From CAYQTL01 sp964420405 (GTDB lineage Bacteria; Acidobacteriota; Thermoanaerobaculia; Thermoanaerobaculales; Sulfomarinibacteraceae): a stretch of 8,025 bases of DNA. The notes beneath the pieces are model-generated. The model was given only the letters and a program-made list of their open reading frames with translations, did no database searches and was not told where the DNA came from. The translations under genes were made by a program, and so were the position numbers. This document shows positions 1 to 5,021 of the stretch, piece after piece. The stretch lies in contig CAYQTL010000121.1 of NCBI GenBank assembly GCA_964420405.1, forward strand, positions 1-8,025, written 5' to 3'. The first letter of the stretch is position 1, and each line of letters begins with the position of its first letter.

Positions 1-1
1 G

Positions 2-1378
2 GCACGGATCCGCGCGGTCGGCGGCGACGTCGACTTCGTCATCGTCGAGATCGGAGGCACGGTCGGCGACATCGAGTCGCTGCCGTTCCTGGAGGCGATC
101 CGGCAGTTCCGCTCCGAGGCCGGCCGGGGCAACGTGGTCAACATCCACCTCACGCTGGTGCCCTACATCAAGGGCTCCGACGAGCTCAAGACCAAGCCGA
201 CCCAGCACTCGGTCAAGGAGCTGCTGCAGGTCGGCATCCAGCCCGACGTCCTGCTGTGCCGCGTCGACCGGCCGCTGCCGGAGGAGCTGCGGAAGAAGAT
301 CGCCCTGTTCTGCAACGTCGAGGCGCGGGCGGTGATCCCCGCCCAGGACGCCGACACCATCTACGAGGTGCCGCTCAAGCTCGCCGCCGAGGGTCTCGAC
401 GAGGTCGTCCTCGAGCAGGTCAACCTGCCGAAGGGCAAGCGCGACCTGAGCCGGTGGAGCGAGGTGGTGGAGGCGAGCCGGAAGAACTCCGACGAGGTGT
501 CGGTGGGGATCGTCGGCAAGTACGTCGACCTGGCCGACTCGTACAAGTCGCTCAACGAGGCGCTGGTCCACGGCGGGTTCGCCAACGGTGTCAAGGTCAA
601 CCTGGTGTTCATCGACTCCGAGACCCTCGAGGGCTCGGGCTACCCGGAGAAGCTGTTCGAGGTCGACTCGATCCTCGTGCCCGGCGGGTTCGGCAAGCGT
701 GGCGTCGAGGGAATGATCCGGGCGATCGAGTTCGCCCGCGGCCGGCGGATCCCGTTCTTCGGCATCTGCCTCGGCCTGCAGGCCGCGATCGTCGAGTTCG
801 CCCGCAACGTGTGCGGGCTCGCCGGCGCCCACTCGACCGAGTTCGTCGGCACGCCTCCGTACAAGGTGATCTACAAGATGCGCGAGCTCGTCGGCGTCGA
901 CCAGATGGGCGGCACCATGCGGCTCGGCAAGTACCCGTGCCGGCTCAAGCCCGGCTCGCTCGCGTGGCAGGCGTACGGATCCGACGAGGTGTGGGAGCGG
1001 CACCGCCACCGCTACGAGGTCAACCCCGAGTACGTGCCCCTGTTCGAAGAGAAGGGGCTCGTCTTCAGCGGCAAGTCCCCGGACCGGATCTTCGTCGAGG
1101 TGATCGAGGTCCCGGACCACCCCTGGTTCCTCGGCTGCCAGTTCCACCCCGAGTTCAAGTCGCGGCCGTACGCGCCGCACCCGCTGTTCCGGTCGTTCAT
1201 CGCCGCCGCGGTGGAGCATCGCGCCCGGCGGGCGGAGGCCGAGGCCGCCGCCCGCGAGGCCGAGGCCGAGGCCGCGGCCGAGAACGCCGAGGTGGTCGAG
1301 GTCGGTTCGGAGGAGGAGGTCCCGTTCGACGGCGGTGCCGAGCCCGTCCCCGAGGAGGAGACCGAGCGGGTGGTGTAG
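2..1378 (+). CDS. pyrG: CTP synthase (glutamine-hydrolysing), 5' end cut by the window
   Basis: This enzyme converts UTP to CTP using ATP and glutamine-derived ammonia in the cytoplasm. The frame is open from base 2 and gives 458 residues; by comparison with the usual ~545 residues, about 130-140 N-terminal residues are missing. The visible start carries the amidoligase motif EIGGTVGDIES (residues 16-26), followed by KPTQHSVKEL and CRVDRPLP. The class I glutamine amidotransferase domain begins near SVGIVGKYVDLADSYKSL. It has the nucleophile Cys in GICLGLQ (codon 767-769) and the His and Glu of the triad in GCQFHPEF. After the normal end of the domain (HPLFRSFIAAAV, to about base 1213) there is an extra tail of about 54 residues rich in Ala and Glu, ending in an acidic low-complexity stretch. 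The next gene, kdsA, starts 262 bp downstream; CTP is needed for CMP-Kdo formation. Identification is very secure. The role of the tail is unknown. Confidence 0.97.
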   Translation, partial: ARIRAVGGDVDFVIVEIGGTVGDIESLPFLEAIRQFRSEAGRGNVVNIHLTLVPYIKGSDELKTKPTQHSVKELLQVGIQPDVLLCRVDRPLPEELRKKIALFCNVEARAVIPAQDADTIYEVPLKLAAEGLDEVVLEQVNLPKGKRDLSRWSEVVEASRKNSDEVSVGIVGKYVDLADSYKSLNEALVHGGFANGVKVNLVFIDSETLEGSGYPEKLFEVDSILVPGGFGKRGVEGMIRAIEFARGRRIPFFGICLGLQAAIVEFARNVCGLAGAHSTEFVGTPPYKVIYKMRELVGVDQMGGTMRLGKYPCRLKPGSLAWQAYGSDEVWERHRHRYEVNPEYVPLFEEKGLVFSGKSPDRIFVEVIEVPDHPWFLGCQFHPEFKSRPYAPHPLFRSFIAAAVEHRARRAEAEAAAREAEAEAAAENAEVVEVGSEEEVPFDGGAEPVPEEETERVV

Positions 1379-1420
1379 GTCCCGCGCCACCCGCTCACCA
1401 TCCGCGACGCCGCCCCCGCG

Positions 1421-1450
1421 TCCGATCCCGATCCCGATCCCGATCCCGAT
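1421..1450 (+). repeat. (CCGATC)n hexamer array, copy 1
   Basis: Almost five tandem copies of CCGATC start 43 bp after the pyrG stop. The array sits in the context GCG-T-array-GATGGACCCTG. The other strand reads GGGATC repeats with four GGG runs separated by ATC, which fits a canonical G-quadruplex pattern (G3N3). Two more arrays of the same family occur at 3965-3993 (direct) and 4101-4135 (inverted). It is not coding: it lies between two well-defined genes. Confidence 0.85.
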
Positions 1451-1531
1451 GGACCCTGTCCCGCAGTCCGACCCACTGGTCGCCGGGGGGTGCGGCGCCT
1501 GTCGCGATCCGGCCTCCGGGGCTCGAGGGAG

Positions 1532-1580
1532 ATCCTCCGACACCCTCCGCGCCCTGAAGGGCGCTCCGGTCGCTCAGGAT
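1532..1580. repeat. REP-like imperfect palindrome
   Basis: An inner perfect hairpin, GCGCCC-TGAA-GGGCGC (1549-1564), lies inside imperfect outer arms: ATCCT (1532-1536) pairs with AGGAT (1576-1580), and CGAC (1538-1541) with GTCG (1569-1572). The wording ATCCTCCGAC...GTCGCTCAGGATGAC resembles short palindromic elements dispersed between genes in many environmental bacterial genomes; that resemblance is from memory. Only one copy is visible here. There is no T-run after it, so a simple intrinsic terminator is unlikely. Confidence 0.5.
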
Positions 1581-1590
1581 GACGTGCGGA

Positions 1591-1616
1591 GTGCTCTCGC
1601 CCGGGAGCGAGAGCAC
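1591..1616. promoter_or_regulatory. Perfect 10-bp inverted repeat upstream of kdsA
   Basis: GTGCTCTCGC (1591-1600) and its exact reverse complement GCGAGAGCAC (1607-1616) are separated by CCGGGA. The element ends 24 bp before the kdsA ATG and covers the place where a -35 box would fall for the proposed -10 at 1627-1632. It could be an operator for a dimeric repressor or a hairpin ending readthrough from pyrG. No U-tract follows, which argues against a classical terminator. Confidence 0.45.
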
Positions 1617-1623
1617 CGCTGCG

Positions 1624-1632
1624 TGCTACCAT
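1624..1632 (+). promoter_or_regulatory. Extended -10 promoter candidate of kdsA-kdsD, leaderless
   Basis: TGCTACCAT matches an extended -10 (TGn followed by TACCAT, 4 of 6 to TATAAT) and ends 8 bp before the kdsA ATG. Transcription would then begin at or just before the start codon. This agrees with the lack of any Shine-Dalgarno sequence upstream of that ATG. The same nine bases followed by CC occur 7 bp before an ATG at 5022 in the pyr leader. No convincing -35 box is visible. The call rests on pattern only. Confidence 0.45.
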
Positions 1633-1640
1633 CCGGCGCC

Positions 1641-2468
1641 ATGGACAGATTCGAGCTGGCATCCGGGGTGGCGATCGGCGGTGGTGCGCGCCCCGTCTAC
1701 ATCTCGGGTCCGTGTGTCGTGGAGAGCCCCGAGCACGTGCTCGAGGTTGCGTTGCGAGTCGCCGAGCTGGCCGCGAAGCACGCCGTTCCCGTCGTCTTCA
1801 AGGCGTCGTACGACAAGGCGAACCGGTCCTCCATCTCGAGCTTCCGCGGACCGGGCCTGGAGCGGGGGCTCGAGGCGCTCGGCCGGGTGCGCGAGGAGAC
1901 CGGGCTGCCGCTGCTGACCGACGTCCACGAGCCCGCCCAGGCGGTCGCGGCCGCTGCGGTGGTGGACGTCCTCCAGGTCCCGGCGTTCCTGTGCCGGCAG
2001 ACCGACCTGCTCGTCGCCTGCGCCGAGACCGGCCGGGCGGTGAACGTCAAGAAGGGCCAGTTCCTGGCGCCGGACGACGTCGCGAACGTGGTCCAGAAGG
2101 TCCGCTCGGCGGGCAACGACCGCGTCACCGTCACCGAACGGGGGGCGAGCTTCGGCTATCACAACCTGGTGGTGGACGTGCGGTCGTTCCCGATCATCCG
2201 CCGGTTCGCGCCGGTGGTGTTCGACGTCACGCACTCGCTGCAGCTTCCCGGTGGTCTCGGCCACGCCACCGGCGGCGCCCGGGAGTTCCACCCGTACCTG
2301 GCGCGGGCCGCCGCCGCGGCCGGCGTCGACGGGTTCTTCATCGAGGTCCACTCCGATCCGGCCGCGGCGCTGTCGGATGCCACCACCCAGCTGTCGGTCG
2401 CCGAGCTCGACCGGCTCCTGCCCCAGCTCGAGGCGGTGTGGCGGGCCGTCGCGGAGAGCGCTCCGTGA
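1641..2468 (+). CDS. kdsA: 3-deoxy-8-phosphooctulonate synthase (Kdo-8-phosphate synthase)
   Basis: This cytoplasmic enzyme condenses phosphoenolpyruvate with arabinose 5-phosphate to give Kdo 8-phosphate, the precursor of the inner-core sugar of LPS. The product is 275 residues, a normal length. It has a single TIM-barrel domain with the family motifs SGPCVVES (22-29), FKASYDKANRSS (53-64), FRGPG (68-72), PAFLCRQTDLL, KKGQF (137-141) and ERGASFGYHNLVVD (166-179). Cys25 stands where the metal-dependent class has its Cys and the E. coli-type metal-independent class has Asn. The other expected metal ligands are present: His198 (DVTHS), Glu235 (FIEVHSDP) and Asp246 (SDATTQL). So this is probably the metal-dependent class. 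The ATG at 1641 was chosen because homology begins there; no Shine-Dalgarno precedes it, which suits a leaderless start. Its stop overlaps the kdsD start. Confidence 0.96.
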   Translation: MDRFELASGVAIGGGARPVYISGPCVVESPEHVLEVALRVAELAAKHAVPVVFKASYDKANRSSISSFRGPGLERGLEALGRVREETGLPLLTDVHEPAQAVAAAAVVDVLQVPAFLCRQTDLLVACAETGRAVNVKKGQFLAPDDVANVVQKVRSAGNDRVTVTERGASFGYHNLVVDVRSFPIIRRFAPVVFDVTHSLQLPGGLGHATGGAREFHPYLARAAAAAGVDGFFIEVHSDPAAALSDATTQLSVAELDRLLPQLEAVWRAVAESAP

Positions 2469-3421
2469 CCCTCGACGTCGCCCGGCGGGTCCTCGAGGCC
2501 GAGGCCGACGCGATCCGGAACCTGGTGGACGCCATCGGCGACGACTTCCTGCGCGCGGTGGACATGATCGTCGCGTGCCGCGGCCGCGTGGTGTGGACAG
2601 GCATGGGGAAGTCCGGGATCGTCTGCCGCAAGCTGGCGGCGACCATGAGCTCGACCGGCACCCCGGCCATGTTCCTCCACCCGGCCGAGGCGATCCACGG
2701 CGATCTCGGCATGGTCCAGCCCGACGACCTGGTGGTCGCGATCTCCAACTCGGGCAGCACCGAGGAGATCCTGCGGCTGATCGAGCTGCTCAAGCGCCAG
2801 GGGACCACCCTGGTGGCGATGACCTCGCGGCCGGGCTCGCAGCTGGCGGCCGGCGCCGACGTGCACCTGGACCTGGGGGTCCGCCGGGAGGCCTGCCCAC
2901 TCGACCTGGCGCCGACCGCCTCCACCACCGCCAGCCTCGCCCTCGGGGACGCCCTCGCGATGGCGGTGTCGGTGCGCAAGGGGTTCCGCGAGGAGGACTT
3001 CGCTCGACTCCACCCGGGCGGCCGTCTGGGCCGGAAGTTCCTGCGCGTGGCCGAGCTGATGCACGCGGGCGACGACGTTCCGCGGGTCGCGCCGGACACG
3101 TCGATGAAGGACGTGATCTACGAGATGAGCCGGAAGCGGCTCGGCGTCACCACCGTCCAGGACGCCGACGGGCACCTGCTCGGCGTGATCACCGACGGCG
3201 ACCTGCGGCGGCTGATGGAGCGCGAGCCCGATCCGATGGGGAGGACCGCCGGCGACGTGATGCACGCCGGCGGCGTGCGGATCCGCGGCGACGAGCTCGC
3301 CTCCGCGGCGCTCAGGGTCCTCGAGGAGCGCCGCATCACCTCCGTGATGGTGACCGACGGCGACGACCGCGTGGAGGGCGTGCTCCACGTCCACGACCTG
3401 TGGGGCGTCGGCCTGTTCTGA
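2465..3421 (+). CDS. kdsD: Arabinose-5-phosphate isomerase (KdsD/KpsF family)
   Basis: This enzyme interconverts ribulose 5-phosphate and arabinose 5-phosphate, the substrate of the KdsA product encoded just upstream. The product is 318 residues, close to the 328 of E. coli KdsD. An N-terminal SIS domain (about 34-168) carries GMGKSG (46-51), SNSGSTEE (94-101) and CPLDLAPTASTT (144-155). The LHPGG motif (182-186) follows, then two CBS domains (about 197-255 and 261-318). The residues reported as important in E. coli (Lys59, Glu111, Glu152, His193) correspond to Lys49, Glu101, Glu142 and His183 with a constant offset of 10, so the active site looks intact. The GTG start at 2465 overlaps the kdsA TGA in GTGA, implying translational coupling. 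The usual next gene for Kdo 8-phosphate phosphatase (kdsC) is not here. Confidence 0.96.
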   Translation: MTLDVARRVLEAEADAIRNLVDAIGDDFLRAVDMIVACRGRVVWTGMGKSGIVCRKLAATMSSTGTPAMFLHPAEAIHGDLGMVQPDDLVVAISNSGSTEEILRLIELLKRQGTTLVAMTSRPGSQLAAGADVHLDLGVRREACPLDLAPTASTTASLALGDALAMAVSVRKGFREEDFARLHPGGRLGRKFLRVAELMHAGDDVPRVAPDTSMKDVIYEMSRKRLGVTTVQDADGHLLGVITDGDLRRLMEREPDPMGRTAGDVMHAGGVRIRGDELASAALRVLEERRITSVMVTDGDDRVEGVLHVHDLWGVGLF

Positions 3422-3434
3422 ACGGGAGCGGACG

Positions 3435-3944
3435 GTGAAGCTGACCATCCTCACCACCGGGGGCACCATCTCGAAGACCTACGACGAGCGGGAGGGCGCG
3501 CTGCGCAACGTCCGCTCGGTGCTCGACGAGCTGCTCGCCAACCTGCGGCTGCCCGACCTGTTCATCCGCCACGTGGACGTGATGAACAAGGACTCCCTCG
3601 AGATGACCGACGACGACCGCCACGTGATCCTGGCGGCGGTGCGCAGCGCGCTGCAGACGTCGGACGCGGTGGTGATCCTGCATGGGACCGACACCCTCGA
3701 GCAGACCGGCGAGCTGCTGTGCGCCGAGCTCGGAGCGCTCGAGCACCCGGTGGTGCTGACCGGAGCCATGCGGCCGTACGAGTTCCGCGACTCTGACGCG
3801 CTGCAGAACGTCACCGAGGCGCTGCTCGCCGCGCGGCTGCTCGGCGGCGGCGTCTACGTCGCGATGCACAACCGGGTGCTGCGTTTCCCCGGCGTCTACA
3901 AGGACCGTCGCGCCCTCGTCTTCCGCCCCCGCGGCGAGGCCTGA
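3435..3944 (+). CDS. Short single-domain asparaginase-like protein
   Basis: The 169-residue product matches only the N-terminal domain of L-asparaginases, which are normally about 330 residues. Typical active-site elements are visible: TGGTI (8-12) with the nucleophile-type Thr11, Tyr16 after the loop, DSLEMT (53-58) like the substrate-binding Ser segment, HGTDT (83-87) with Thr85 and Asp86, GAMRP (110-114), and Lys156 in VYKD at the place of the catalytic Lys near residue 162 of E. coli AnsB. The frame stops soon after that Lys, so the C-terminal domain is missing. No signal peptide is seen. The GTG start has GGGAG six bases upstream and lies 13 bp after the kdsD stop, so it probably sits in the kds transcript. 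The motifs support amidohydrolysis of Asn or a related amide, but the substrate is unproven; full asparaginases also complete their site with residues from a partner subunit. Confidence 0.85.
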   Translation: MKLTILTTGGTISKTYDEREGALRNVRSVLDELLANLRLPDLFIRHVDVMNKDSLEMTDDDRHVILAAVRSALQTSDAVVILHGTDTLEQTGELLCAELGALEHPVVLTGAMRPYEFRDSDALQNVTEALLAARLLGGGVYVAMHNRVLRFPGVYKDRRALVFRPRGEA

Positions 3945-3964
3945 CGCCTCGGTTCCTTCCCGCG

Positions 3965-3993
3965 TCCGATCCGCTTCCGATCCCGATCCCGAT
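3965..3993 (+). repeat. (CCGATC)n hexamer array, copy 2, degenerate
   Basis: This is a direct copy of the array at 1421-1450, lying 20 bp after the asparaginase-like stop. It is interrupted by GCTT (TCCGATCCGCTT then three CCGAT units). The flanks are shared too: CCCGCG before and GAT(G)GACCCTG-like sequence after, so the homology extends past the hexamers. It forms an inverted pair with 4101-4135. Confidence 0.75.
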
Positions 3994-4021
3994 GACCCTG
4001 GCCGATCGGGTGGGAAGCCAC

Positions 4022-4057
4022 CGCAGAGATCGCAGAGAACTCAGAGAACGCAGAGAT
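4022..4057 (+). repeat. Four tandem 9-bp CGCAGAGAN repeats
   Basis: The units are CGCAGAGAT (4022), CGCAGAGAA (4031), CTCAGAGAA (4040) and CGCAGAGAT (4049), with exact 9-bp spacing. The block sits in the convergent intergenic region inside the inverted pair of hexamer arrays. Similar CAGAGA-type 9-mers recur between genes in several environmental phyla, as far as I recall. No gene is supported across it. Confidence 0.85.
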
Positions 4058-4100
4058 GAGCAGCTCGTGAAACGCTCCCTTGCCCACCCGTACGACCGCC

Positions 4101-4135
4101 ATCGGGAACGGGATCGGGAACGGGATCGGGATCGG
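4101..4135 (-). repeat. (CCGATC)n hexamer array, copy 3, inverted
   Basis: Read on the minus strand this is the same family as 1421-1450, with two units changed to CCGTTC. It is flanked by GCGCT on one side and GATGG on the other, like copy 1. The plus strand has five GGG runs (4104, 4110, 4116, 4122, 4128) separated by AAC or ATC, a canonical G-quadruplex pattern. With 3965-3993 it can form a long stem enclosing the 9-bp repeats. Confidence 0.8.
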
Positions 4136-4158
4136 AGCGCGGCCGGTGGGGCCGCGCT
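4136..4158 (-). terminator. Strong GC hairpin at the end of the RCK_C gene
   Basis: AGCGCGGCC (4136-4144) and GGCCGCGCT (4150-4158) form a perfect 9-bp stem with a GGTGG loop. It overlaps the TAG stop (4157-4159) of the minus-strand gene, so on that strand the hairpin comes immediately at the end of translation. No U-tract follows; the hexamer array does. A terminator or 3'-end stabiliser for the convergent pair of genes is likely but unproven. Confidence 0.5.
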
Positions 4159-4501
4159 ACTGGGGCGCACGCTCGATGCGCTCGACCGCCTGGGTGGGGC
4201 CGAGGGCGACGAGCACGTCGCCGGCCTCGATCGTCTCGTCCGGGCCCGGGTTGAAGGTCGAGCGGTTTTCCCGCTTGAGCGCGACCACGATCAGCCCGAA
4301 ACCGCGCCGCACGTCGGCGCCCGCGAGGGTCGTGCCCGCGAGCTCCGACGACGGATGGACGACGATCTCGGCCAGCTCGAGCTCCATGGAGGTGCCGGGT
4401 AGCGACGCCTCGATGACGACCTGTCCGAGGGTGCCGAGGCCCAGGATCGCGATCCCGACCGCGGTGGCCGTGGCCACGAGGCGCAGGCGGGACTTCGCCA
4501 C
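4157..4501 (-). CDS. Membrane-anchored RCK_C (TrkA-C) domain protein, probable internally deleted K+ channel
   Basis: The product is 114 residues. Residues about 8-30 form one hydrophobic helix ending in GTLGQVVIE, which resembles the end of the first membrane helix of prokaryotic two-helix potassium channels (GTLGY.xIEG). Residues about 38-110 match the C-terminal ligand-binding RCK/TrkA-C domain: LELAEIVVHPSSELAGTTL, RRGFGLIVVALKR, FNPGPDETIEAGDVLVALG. What normally lies between them, the pore with its TVGFG-type filter, the second helix and the nucleotide-binding RCK_N domain, is absent. I therefore infer an in-frame deletion derivative or a reduced regulatory subunit. The GTG start has AGGA seven bases upstream on the minus strand. 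The gene diverges from queF and converges with the asparaginase-like gene. The frame is intact, so it may still be expressed. Domain recognition is good; function is unknown. Confidence 0.75.
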   Translation of the reverse strand: MAKSRLRLVATATAVGIAILGLGTLGQVVIEASLPGTSMELELAEIVVHPSSELAGTTLAGADVRRGFGLIVVALKRENRSTFNPGPDETIEAGDVLVALGPTQAVERIERAPQ

Positions 4502-4531
4502 GACCTCATCCTACGCAGTCTGCGACACTTC

Positions 4532-4540
4532 TGGTACGAT
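4532..4540 (+). promoter_or_regulatory. Extended -10 candidate for queF
   Basis: TGGTACGAT is an extended -10 (TGn then TACGAT, 4 of 6 to TATAAT) placed 22 bp before the queF ATG, in the 61-bp divergent region. It resembles the TGCTACCAT elements before kdsA and the pyr leader. No -35 is obvious. Unlike kdsA, queF has a clear ribosome binding site (GGGAGG, 4552-4557), so a short leader is expected. Confidence 0.35.
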
Positions 4541-4562
4541 CGGCGGTCCCCGGGAGGTCCCG

Positions 4563-4970
4563 ATGGTCGAAGCCGAGGGTCGCACGTTCGAGTTCCAGGG
4601 CGAGGAAACGATCACGCCGGAGGTGCTCGAGACCTTTCCCTACGAGTACCCGAACCGGGAGGCGTGGGTCGAGATCTCCACCGAGGAGTGGAGCTGCGTG
4701 TGCCCGTTCTCGGGGCTGCCCGACTTCGGCACCCTGACGGTGCGCTACGTGCCGGCGGAGACCTGCATCGAGCTGAAATCGCTCAAGTACTACCTGACGA
4801 GCTTCCGGCACGTCGGGATCTACCAGGAGCACGCGGCGAACCGGGTGCTCGACGATCTCGTGAGGTGCTGCGTGCCACGCCGGATGGAGGTGGTGCTCGA
4901 CTACCGGCTGCGAGGGGGCATCCGTACGGTGGTCACCGTCCGCTTCCCCGAGGAGCATCACGGAGGCTGA
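4563..4970 (+). CDS. queF: NADPH-dependent preQ0 reductase (7-cyano-7-deazaguanine reductase), short type
   Basis: QueF reduces the nitrile of preQ0 to the aminomethyl group of preQ1, a step in making queuosine for tRNA wobble position 34. The product is 135 residues, the compact single-domain T-fold form (B. subtilis type, about 165), not the duplicated E. coli form. The catalytic Cys47 and Asp54 lie in CPFSGLPDFGTL (47-58), the pair that forms and protonates the thioimide. The family signature ELKSLKYYLTSFRHVG covers 70-85, and Glu89 in YQEH matches the substrate-binding Glu. The residue before that Glu, His in B. subtilis, is Gln88 here. The ATG is preceded by GGGAGG five bases upstream. 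No other queuosine gene is visible, and I see no preQ1 riboswitch in the short leader. It may be transcribed alone or read through into the pyr leader, since no terminator separates them. Confidence 0.95.
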   Translation: MVEAEGRTFEFQGEETITPEVLETFPYEYPNREAWVEISTEEWSCVCPFSGLPDFGTLTVRYVPAETCIELKSLKYYLTSFRHVGIYQEHAANRVLDDLVRCCVPRRMEVVLDYRLRGGIRTVVTVRFPEEHHGG

Positions 4971-4985
4971 GAGCGCTCGGCCGCC

Positions 4986-5014
4986 ATGACGCGGCGGTCG
5001 GCATCTGCTACCAT
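4986..5014 (+). promoter_or_regulatory. Promoter candidate of the pyr operon
   Basis: ATGACG (4986-4991, 4 of 6 to TTGACA) is followed by an exact 17-bp spacer and TACCAT (5009-5014), itself preceded by TG one base upstream. The -10 sequence TGCTACCATCC is identical to the one before kdsA. An ATG follows at 5022, so transcription would start at about that codon. This supports a short leader transcript beginning near 5020. Confidence 0.5.
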
Positions 5015-5021
5015 CCCGCCG

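Noticed and set aside
256..1557. Long open frame on the plus strand overlapping pyrG in another frame
   Set aside because: Composition is Arg/Pro/Gly-rich shadow coding of GC-rich DNA; pyrG motifs occupy the other frame along the same stretch.
1335..1640. Upstream extension of the kdsA frame to 1335
   Set aside because: The extension would translate the hexamer array into PIPIPI-type sequence and overlap pyrG; Kdo-8-P synthase homology starts near 1641.
4022..4057. CRISPR array
   Set aside because: The units are 9 bp, contiguous and without spacers, and no cas genes are near.
3992..4402. Plus-strand ORF with ERDRERDRDR-type sequence across the repeat region
   Set aside because: This is translated repeat DNA; the RCK_C-domain protein on the minus strand accounts for 4157-4501.
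4502..4562. preQ1 riboswitch upstream of queF
   Set aside because: The 61-bp divergent gap holds a promoter-like element and ribosome binding site; I see no small H-type pseudoknot pattern with an A-rich tail.
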